Below, piece after piece: positions 48,635 to 64,000 of a DNA stretch of 64,000 nucleotides. The stretch's first letter is position 1. Each line of letters begins with the position of its first letter. The position numbers were made by a program, and so were the translations under genes. The stretch is from contig JAMPIQ010000002.1 of the NCBI GenBank assembly GCA_024699855.1, forward strand, positions 12,586,001 to 12,650,000, given 5' to 3'. The notes beneath the pieces are model-generated. The model worked only from the letters and a program-made list of their open reading frames with translations, ran no database searches and was not told the origin of the DNA. This DNA comes from Aphelenchoides besseyi (taxonomy: Eukaryota > Nematoda > Chromadorea > Rhabditida > Aphelenchoididae).

Positions 48635-49933
48635 TCATTCTTCGAATGGGATTGGAGATTCGGCAGGTATGTATTCCTAAATTCAAATAAAATGATAACA
48701 CGAAACAAGTTTAAAGAACTTACCGATGCAAATAATTTGATCGTTCCAGCACGAACAAAAACGGTTGCACCTCCAATGGCATGAGTAAACTGCTTCTGAC
48801 GGTTGTCAGCGGTTTGTTTGACATGAAGGGGATTTTGTTTAACCATAATATTCATACCAATTAATGCTCCCGTGGAATTCCAAAGACCTGCACCACTATC
48901 TCCTCCTGAGCAGCCGCTAGATCCAATAAATCGAATTTGATCCTCTAACATTGCTGTCACACTTCCACAACCGAGAGAAAAAGGATTCTTTCTATTTTCA
49001 ATGTTTGAAAGCCCGAGCTAAAATGAATGTTTCAATAAATCGTTTGAATAAATTACCATTAAATAACGCGTTCCAATCTCTGGCACACCAATCGGTGGAT
49101 TGTGTTCGAGAAAATTTTCGGATACCGCTTGCAGAATTATGACGTCAAGTGCATTATCTTTCTTGACAACTTTGGCCTCAACACGGTATTTTTTGTTATA
49201 ATAGCATCTGACAATAATCGGCGTCCCTTCGGTAGATTCCTTCGTAAGGTTTTGGTGACTGCCATGAGCATAAGTAACCGCTGAAATGGAATGTGGTTTA
49301 TAAAAATGATTCGAATAACGCCTTACCAATTTGCTTCGTAAGTGGGGTTATGCAACGCTTTGCTTTATTGTCACCCTCGTAGAATAGAGCATATTGTTGT
49401 AAACTTTGAAACCATTGAAGATCTTTTGCATTCGACTCCGTCTGCTCGACAATTTTGGCTCGCTTACGAGGAACTGCTTCTAAAAAATAAGATCAGCAAA
49501 ATACTATGAACTCATGATAAAAAGTACCGTCAGTCGGAGAAACAGACGGCTTATCGATTATGCGTGGAGGATCTGAAATCAGCATAAATCGTCAGCTTCT
49601 TCTTACTGAACTCACCTCGATTCATCACACTTCCTGGTCGAGAGGACGCATTTGAAGTGGCAAAAAATTGTCTATTTGGCCAATCATTTGGCAAAAAAAA
49701 TGACGGCTCTGAAGCAAGACGAGTTCTAAATTGATTCAAGCACAATTAAAAGTAAACACGAATGTGACTTACTGGCAGTATTTTCGGCGCCCATCGACGA
49801 CATAGTACAAAGAAACAATAGCGTCGGATGGAAGGAGGAACGCGTGCTTGATAGAACTTTCGGAGAGCACGTTCTCCGAAAGCTCGAATTCAGCTTCCCC
49901 GTCCACCATTTTGATTTTGACCGACTGCGTCAT
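48635..49933 (-). CDS. Trypsin-fold serine protease with unknown N-terminal domain
   Basis: Seven exons (49933-49773, 49725-49616, 49572-49528, 49479-49327, 49280-49057, 49017-48724, 48676-48635) join in frame to 342 aa. There is no signal peptide. An acidic N-terminal domain (about 1-60, LSESSIKHAFLLPSDAIVSLYY) leads through a Ser/Pro/basic linker (RKRAKIV) to the peptidase domain. There the triad candidates are His in AVTYAHGS, Asp in ALDVIIL and Ser in SSGCSGGDSGAGL. The oxyanion region and the following GALIGMNI strand fit intracellular trypsin-like (HtrA/Peptidase_S1-type) folds. Substrate and location are unknown; lack of a signal and the basic linker suggest nucleus or cytosol, which is inference. 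Confidence 0.8.
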
Positions 49934-52140
49934 TTCGAGACACAACAACTCGAAAAACAAAGAATTAATTGATTTCCAAAAGCAAGCAAAAAGTTTGATG
50001 TGAAAATGCACAAATTTGTTGCAGAAAGCTGAAACAAAACGTCTCGAACGCAAAAGAAACAATCGTGAGAAAATGCAAATTTCGTGCGTGCGTTGTGCAC
50101 AAATCGCGAATTTTCGAATGAGCACTCTTCTTTTATGCTAATTTGGTGTTCGGTTTGTGCTCGCAATTGTCGAAGACATCAAATGATCGAGAAAATGTTC
50201 AAGCCGCAGTTTTGATATCATCAACAGCCATTAGCTTCGAGCTGTCGATTTTGAAGCTCGACTTGGCAATAAGTTACGGAATGAAGTTTAGATTCAAAGT
50301 TGGAGTTTAATCGGAGTTGAAGAAGTGCAATTGGTTTTGATCAACGTTCGTTAGCAAATGTGATTGAAAGTTAGCACATTGTTCTGACCGTTGTTTTTGG
50401 TTGGTGAAACGAAATGATTTCGGAATTCAAAGAGTCCAAAGTCGCTGTTTTGATGTTGGCAATAACCATTAGATTTGTGTTATGGGTTTTGACATTCGAC
50501 GCTGTAGAAGGAAGTCGAGCACCTGCGCAATTAAATTGCCAAAAAGAACGCGCACGACGACCAAGTACATCGCAATAAAGATAGTCGGTAAGAAATCACT
50601 TTGTTTGCAAGTAATAAAGCAGAAACCGTAGAACGCTTGAAATGAATACGAACGTTGAGATCAATCAAAATTTGAACAGCCAACCGAAGACACCACTAAC
50701 CACCAATACGATCAACGAAAACTCATGCGACTATCAAACAGAAAAGCACTAATGCAACGAACAGTATTGGTGTCGCTTAGTTATATAGGTGATCACGATT
50801 TAACTTTAAGGCCAAGTGGGCGGAGAGAAACCCGCCGATTCGTTGGCAATCGATCGGCACAACTGAACAAAAACAAACGATGAGTGCAGCACTTCAAAAC
50901 GATAGTGAGATTAAACGGATGGAAGTGAAAGCAAGATGACCCGAAGATAAGGACCAAATCGCCCGGCATCCAAAAGTGAGCGAGAAGTCACGAAATAAAC
51001 AACGCGCAACACCCGAACGACACAACGGAATTGATTAATCGAGCAGTGGACGATTTTAAACGGCAAATGCACAAACTCATGAAAACAACGAAAAAAGTGT
51101 TGAGATTTAACGGACAAACGATTGGAAAAAAATGACCGTCCAAACCTCATCATTGGAAAATTTCGTTAAATTCTGCATCCTTTGGCCAAGATGCAGTTTT
51201 CGAGCCATTCCGATAAAGCTGCAATTTTTCTCGACGCCAAACAAAAATTCCCAGTCTTCTTCATCAACAACAAAAACCACACAAAAAAACAGCTCGGAAA
51301 TCGCCACACAAAACGCCACAATGAAGAAAGCGACCCTTTTCGCGCAGGGAATCAGGTTCCAGTTAATGAGCGTTGCTTGCTAAAATTGGCTTTGGGCTTG
51401 GAAAAACATTCGAACGAGTTAGACTGGATCACACTGTTTGTTGTCTTCTAATTCAGCTTTTCGTTTTCTGAGTACATGAGCGACCATGAAACTATCAATT
51501 GTACTCAGTCGTTATCGGTTCTAAGTGATGTGTTTATGGATCGATCTTGCACTGTTCAATGCTAACAGCACTAATCATCACAAGCCATGTAGTTCCATCT
51601 TGTCAAGAAAACCAACCCTCAGAGAACAATTTGAACGGATGGGAAGTGAGCAGTAGAAGGTTACGTAATCGACACAACGCAGCAATCAAATTGTGTACAA
51701 CAAGCAATCAACTCACAGGAAACACTAACTATGCCGCCGAAACAATTCAACTAACAAGATGACTTGCGGTATGAAAACAAGCCGCTCAATCAACTGCTGG
51801 TATATCACCGAACCGGCTACCAACGCTTTCTTGTGGTCATAATGACTCGCGGTTTTAATCGAACTTTCTGACAACAATGTTTGGAGGCAGGAATTCAGAT
51901 GACCGCAAGTTAGTGATATTGGCTATAAATATCACCTCTTCCAACAAAAGTTACTATAATGGCCAAGTTTGCGGTTTAAGGATTTCGAAAATTTCTTCGA
52001 CATGTAATTTTGCTGTTTTTGTTTATTAACTGTTTGATTTGATTTTAGTCAATACAACCGTAAACAACAAAGTATATCGCTTTTAAAATACAGTTTCGGA
52101 GGTTGCCATCATCCTGTGGAAAGGACTGGATGATTGTTGA
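49934..52140. other. Gene-poor region upstream of the protease gene
   Basis: About 2.2 kb of AT-rich sequence with short overlapping open frames and no splice-consistent exon. It presumably includes the protease promoter. No repeat or RNA gene was recognised. Confidence 0.35.
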
Positions 52141-52148
52141 ACTAGTAT

Positions 52149-52856
52149 GATGGACCAAAACGCTGATAGACTTCTGCCAGTTGGTACGACAGAGGTCTCG
52201 TGAAGCGCGTCTTTTATGCGCAAACCACGAGAGGACTCGACGTGATGATCATGACGTCTATCATCAACGGGATCTAAGTCCCATCGACGAACTGATCAAA
52301 TCCTATCAACAAATACAGTTATGCTTTCTTCCCAATAAAGATCGCAGCACCCGTTATCGACACCTGCTCTGGTAACTCAACTGGATGCCCGACAAGCAGA
52401 AGATCGACTTAATGGAAATGGTCCTTAACCATCTGGATTCGCCACCTCAGAAGAAAGCATCGCCGGCCTCAGTACTAAAGAATCCGTCACGAATGTCGCA
52501 AATTTAATTGTTAATTTGAATTGTTTTGTTCATTGTTTAATAAACTTTTATATACAAATCAAATCTACTCGATTCGTCGCCTCTGCTCACCGGGAGTCCG
52601 AGTTGCTCGTTTCCCAGGACCAGCATCATCGCACTGCAAGTCCCGTGGTCTTTCGCACGACACTCGACTCACTGCTTTCTCGGAACCGAGTTCGATCGGC
52701 CGTCTTTCCACTCGCAATCACCGACACTTTGATCGGAGAGCGCAGTCGGTCGGCAGGTCTAAGAGCCCTGGACAGTCGAAAGCGCCGAAACGTGTGAAAC
52801 ATAGCGAAGAAACTGGGACTTTGCAGTTCCCGAATCACCTCAAATCAAAACGTTGA
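52149..52856 (+). pseudogene. Degenerate coding-like segment, unknown origin
   Basis: From 52190 a frame reads SREARLLCANHERTRRDDHD and continues to a TAA at 52373-52375. It then stays open for 43 more codons with protein-like sequence (LMEMVLNHLDSPPQKK) to 52507. The single internal stop suggests a decayed gene or a missed splice. Further on, a very basic Arg/Ser-rich frame (to 52856) is open in two registers. No family was recognised for either part. Confidence 0.3.
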
Positions 52857-53605
52857 TGTCATGTACTAATGCATTGTCGAAAACATCTTCATTTGTTACT
52901 TTGAACAGCAGTTATATTTTTACGAAAATTGCTATTACAGACAATCCACAGTCATACACTCATTGTCTACTTGAGATTGACCGACCGAATTTACGAAAAA
53001 CAACAAAATTGCAATGGTTGGTTTAGTTCCCGTTCATCTTCTTCACGAACACCGTTGCTGAGTTTAACGAATCGACTACAAGATACGCGTATACAATTGA
53101 TCATCGAATAACTTTCTTTTCCTCACAATTGTACACTTGAAGAGCCGCGTCACAACCTGAACCACAAATTCGCTCATCAGACCGTGTCTCTATCTTGGAT
53201 CCCGGCTGTACCCGTTTGCATATCAAGAAGATGTACGTAAGGTTGTGAAATTGGTTCCAAAAGTATTCCTTTATTCTACTGATCGTCGCATAACATAGGA
53301 ATAAAGAACGAACGTAATCTTTAAGCATTGCCGTTTCTAATAACATGCCGCTACATTTCTCATTCATCAGGTCAAAAATCCACAGATTACTAGTTCATCA
53401 TTCCCATGTTGTCCCCTTCAATTTCATTACTTTGAGTCGGACATTTTCGAACATAGAATTTGGTTTTTTTTAATCTGAGCACACCGTTCGAACGCTTTAA
53501 ATCAAAAAAATGGTCAATTGACTTTAAAGTCAACGTGTCTAAAACCTCTTTATCTCTCAAGTTACGCAACAATTAGAAATGTGTGTATAAAAAGACGAGA
53601 ATCTT
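52857..53605. other. Gene-poor region with minus-strand open frames
   Basis: Two minus-strand frames (53367-53101, containing an ICGSGCDAALQVYNC stretch, and 53572-53390) are open, but I could not join them to each other or to the 109-aa gene. They may be 3' UTR or relic exons. Confidence 0.3.
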
Positions 53606-53986
53606 TCATTTATAAGTCTTTTTGGTCGGTTGTATACGTCGGAAATTAATCCGTTGAAGGAGTTTATCGATATGTTCGATGACGAACAAGATGGGAGGAC
53701 GAAATTCGCAAACACTCAAAAATGCGTTCACCTTAACAAAACGATATGTTAAGTTAAATGTCTGCATGTTATTTTTGATGTAAACTGAAAGGTTGTCAAC
53801 GAAGAGATCTCGATTTGAACTCGTGCAATAGTAACCTTTGTTTTTTGAAGCTCTCTTAAAGGCATCCAATGATATGAAACGGCGGCCTTTCACTTGCGTT
53901 CTTATCAACCCGACTCCTCGACCTCTCCATCGTCTGCTGAGCAGTTTTAGTGTCGACAGTCTCATTAGTGCTGATTGATCGTCCAT
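53606..53986 (-). CDS. Unidentified 109-aa basic protein
   Basis: Two exons (53986-53836 and 53784-53606) with a 51-bp intron (gttact...tttcag) keep frame. The N-terminus is Arg/Leu-rich (LKLLSRRWRGRGVGLI, then KGRRFISLDAFKRA). The second half is hydrophobic (PPILFVIEHIDKLLQRI) and ends in basic residues. A mitochondrial or nucleic-acid-binding role would suit the composition, but nothing specific is recognised. Its ATG is 9 bp from the ATG of the divergent S28 gene. Confidence 0.45.
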   Translation of the reverse strand: MDDQSALMRLSTLKLLSRRWRGRGVGLIRTQVKGRRFISLDAFKRASKNKGYYCTSSNRDLFVDNLSVYIKNNMQTFNLTYRFVKVNAFLSVCEFRPPILFVIEHIDKLLQRINFRRIQPTKKTYK

Positions 53987-53995
53987 TTTTAAGTG

Positions 53996-55898
53996 ATGAT
54001 GGACATGCGGTTATGGATTTTGCTTGTCTATTTTGGAACATGCTTTGCATTGTCGAAGAACTCACGATTACAATCTCGTTCACCGGACGAAATCCTCAAA
54101 GATGCTCCACCATATCACTGGGTTGAAGAGTACTACAAAGAAATGCCCATTGATCACTTTTCCTTTACAAACCCGCAAACCTTTTCACTCCGTTATTTCT
54201 TCAATTTGATTTATTATACTCCCGGAGGTCCAATTTTCTTCTATACCGGTAATGAGGGCTGGTTAGAAAGTTTCACCGTAAACACTGTAAGCAAAAAGCT
54301 GAACGTAAATGTCTACGTGGTTGTTGTTCTAGGGATTCATGTGGGACAATGCGCCGGAATACAAAGCTGCTTTAGTGTTTGCTGAACATCGATATTACGG
54401 AAAGTCCTTGCCATTTGGGAACCAATCGTTTTCGAGTCTCAAAAATCTCGGATATTTGAGTTCGGAACAAGCACTTGCAGATTTTGCCGAAATAATCACA
54501 TTTATGAAGAACAAGGTGAACAACTCAAAACATTAAAGTAGATATCGATTTCAGCGCATTCCAAACGCCGTTCATTCTCCGGTCATTGCATTTGGTGGAT
54601 CCTATGGTAAGTTGATCGAATTCTATTTGAAGTTCGTTTGTTTAGGTGGAATGCTCGCTGCGTGGATGCGAGTGAAATATCCGCATTTAGTTGATGGGCA
54701 AGTTACACGGATTAAACAGAATAATTAGTTATGCTGTAGTGCAATTGCTGCGAGTGCGCCGATCTTCTGGTTCCAAAATGCAGGACTTCCCGAAGACTCC
54801 TATTCACACATCGTATCTCGCACCTTCAAACTCAGTGGTTGCAGTTTAAAGGCAATTGTCTCGTCAATAGCTGCGCTATTTGACGTGGCTAAAACCCGTA
54901 AAACTGATTGTTTGTTAATAAAAACAATGTGGAATTTCAGAGGAAGGAATCGATTACATCAACGATGTTTTTCATTTGAGCGGAACCTCCAAAGTCGAAA
55001 ACTCAAGTGACGTCTCTTATTTGCGTGATATGATTTACAATGTGATGAACGAAGCAGCAATGGTCGACTATCCGTATTCCGCGAATTTCCTGAAGAAGCT
55101 TCCCGCTTGGCCCGTCAAAGTGAGTTGCAATTTTGAGCGATAGAATGATTAGTTGATAGGAAATGTGCAAACGCTTGTCAAACAAAACATCGGATCCACG
55201 TGAACAGATTAAAGCGTTGTATCCGATTTTCAATGTTTGGTACAATGGAACCGGTGACGTTCGCAATTTCTGTCTTCGTGGCAAAGAATGCGGTGATTTG
55301 GACGATTTAGGAGCAATGAACGGTTGGAATTGGCAATCGTGTACGGAGATGGTTATGCCAATGTGCAGTAACGGGCCTCCTAGTGATGTTTTCGTTAAGG
55401 ACTGTCCATACAAAATCGATGGCGCACGTGATGGCTGTTTGAACATGTACAAACATCTCAAATACGACGATCATTTATTCCGTCCGAACTGGATCCTGGA
55501 GAATTACGGCCGGGACTTTCCAACCGCTACAAACATTGTTTTCAGGTAAATTTAAAAAAGAAGCGAAGAAAAATACAATGTTTAGCAATGGTTGGCTTGA
55601 TCCCTGGTCGGCTGGAGGTTGGCGTTTGGAGCCCACAACTGAAGGATCGTTGATCAGTTTGATTATCGAAGAAGGGGCTCATCATTACGATTTGCGTGCC
55701 AATCATCCAAATGACACGCCGTTTGTTCTTGAGGCACGACGTATCGAAAAGCTACACATTACTCGATGGATTAAAGAGGCTATGGACAAACCCAAGCAAC
55801 AGTTCAAGAAGGCTCAACCAAACACGTCGCATAACCATCATTCCGGACACAATCATCAACATTTTCATCGACATGCTCATCGACATCACAATCGCTGA
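53996..55898 (+). CDS. Prolyl carboxypeptidase-like S28 serine peptidase with His-rich tail
   Basis: Eight exons (53996-54286, 54333-54515, 54555-54606, 54646-54697, 54740-54897, 54941-55119, 55160-55545, 55586-55898) encode 537 aa. A signal peptide precedes MPIDHFSF, the usual start of the S28 domain. Ser lies in GGSYGGML, followed by the AAWMRVKYP and DGAIAASAPIFWF blocks. Asp is in NGWLDPWSAGG and His in GAHHYDLR. The C-terminal 25 or so residues carry eleven His, interleaved with Asn, Arg and Ser. Prolyl carboxypeptidases remove C-terminal residues after proline in lysosomes or outside the cell. The intron at 54698-54739 starts GC rather than GT (GG|gcaagt). This is the single-domain PRCP branch, distinct from the tandem S28 gene at 9.3 kb. 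Confidence 0.92.
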
Positions 55899-55983
55899 AC
55901 TGAATTTCTTCTCTCAGCTTGCTATCCATGTACTAACACCACTCTCTAATCGATATTTGACGATCGGACAAATTGCTCACGAT

Positions 55984-55996
55984 AATAAAGTTTATT
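55984..55996. terminator. Palindromic AATAAAGTTTATT: polyadenylation signals for both strands
   Basis: AATAAA at 55984-55989 lies 86 bp after the S28 stop codon. The overlapping TTTATT at 55991-55996 is AATAAA on the minus strand, about 400 bp beyond the fatty acid synthase stop. One short palindrome could thus end both convergent genes. The plus-strand use is likely; the minus-strand use is inferred. Confidence 0.5.
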
Positions 55997-56398
55997 AATT
56001 CAGAATGTAGAACAAAGACGATGACAAAAATGCAGGTATTCCACGTGCAATTCGTTATTCAAAAAGCGTTAACAGTGAAGAAAGAGGTCTAAGAAGAGTA
56101 ACACTAAACGTTAAAAGAAGCAGAATCACAAACTAAAATCGAAATAATATTACGACAATAAAAAAAGGTTTTCTTGCACGTTAGTTGTGATCTTAAAGAA
56201 ATCTTGTGCATGTGAAATATTGTTTAAATTAAAACGGAAAGTTTATCGGCATTTAAAAAACTGGAAGACTAAGAAAAGTCGAACAACATCCATTGACCTC
56301 AATAGAAATCGATTGATAAAATTATGAAACCGTTGATCAATTAGAAGCCATAAATTTAAAGAAAATACGCGAATAAAACTTTTAAGACTTTCGTGCTA
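55997..56398. other. 3' flank of fatty acid synthase
   Basis: AT-rich sequence between the palindromic polyadenylation motif and the synthase stop codon. It is probably 3' UTR of the minus-strand gene; no exon is seen. Confidence 0.45.

Positions 56399-64000
<7,602 letters not shown>

Overview
The window is eukaryotic and almost certainly from a nematode. Nearly all introns are 36-48 bp GT-AG introns ending in tttag or tttcag. The gene content also fits: a nematode-type transthyretin-like secreted protein, prolyl-carboxypeptidase-like (S28) enzymes, a SoxD gene like egl-13, an orphan SLC6 transporter and an animal-type fatty acid synthase. The species and clade cannot be read from the sequence. 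I resolved exons by eye, keeping reading frame across GT-AG junctions and using protein-family patterns; no search was run. One scaffold gap of 100 N lies at 45867-45966.

Left arm (1-15.3 kb, dense, small genes): a 3' fragment of a gene; on the minus strand a 315-aa glycosyltransferase-31-like protein that resembles the T-synthase chaperone COSMC; a short unknown gene; a rhodopsin-type GPCR; a transthyretin-like protein; a secreted protein with about eleven EF-hand loops and a Thr/Lys-rich tail; a tandem two-domain S28 peptidase; an orphan 3' exon; a decayed LIS1 WD40 fragment; and a Cys-rich secreted protein.

Middle (16-40 kb): the ten-exon SoxD gene on the minus strand, followed by about 12.5 kb with no gene I can support (a few isolated coding-like islands). 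Then come a GPR180/TMEM145-type seven-helix receptor (plus) and a small secreted PAN/apple-domain protein (minus), and another gene-poor 5.6 kb.

Right arm (40-64 kb): a complete 771-aa SLC6 transporter; a coiled-coil (BAR-like) gene broken by the scaffold gap; a trypsin-fold protease with an unknown 210-aa gene 58 bp downstream on the same strand; a gene-poor stretch with degenerate ORFs; an unknown 109-aa gene head to head with a second S28 carboxypeptidase carrying a His-rich tail; and, converging on it, fatty acid synthase, present from the end of its ketosynthase domain to its thioesterase (2338 codons) and running off the right edge.

The genes do not form one pathway. The themes are membrane and secreted signalling or processing proteins plus core lipid synthesis. 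The most unusual items are the COSMC-like protein (nematodes are usually taken to lack this chaperone), the fused S28 peptidase with an unresolved splice junction, and the LIS1-derived relic.
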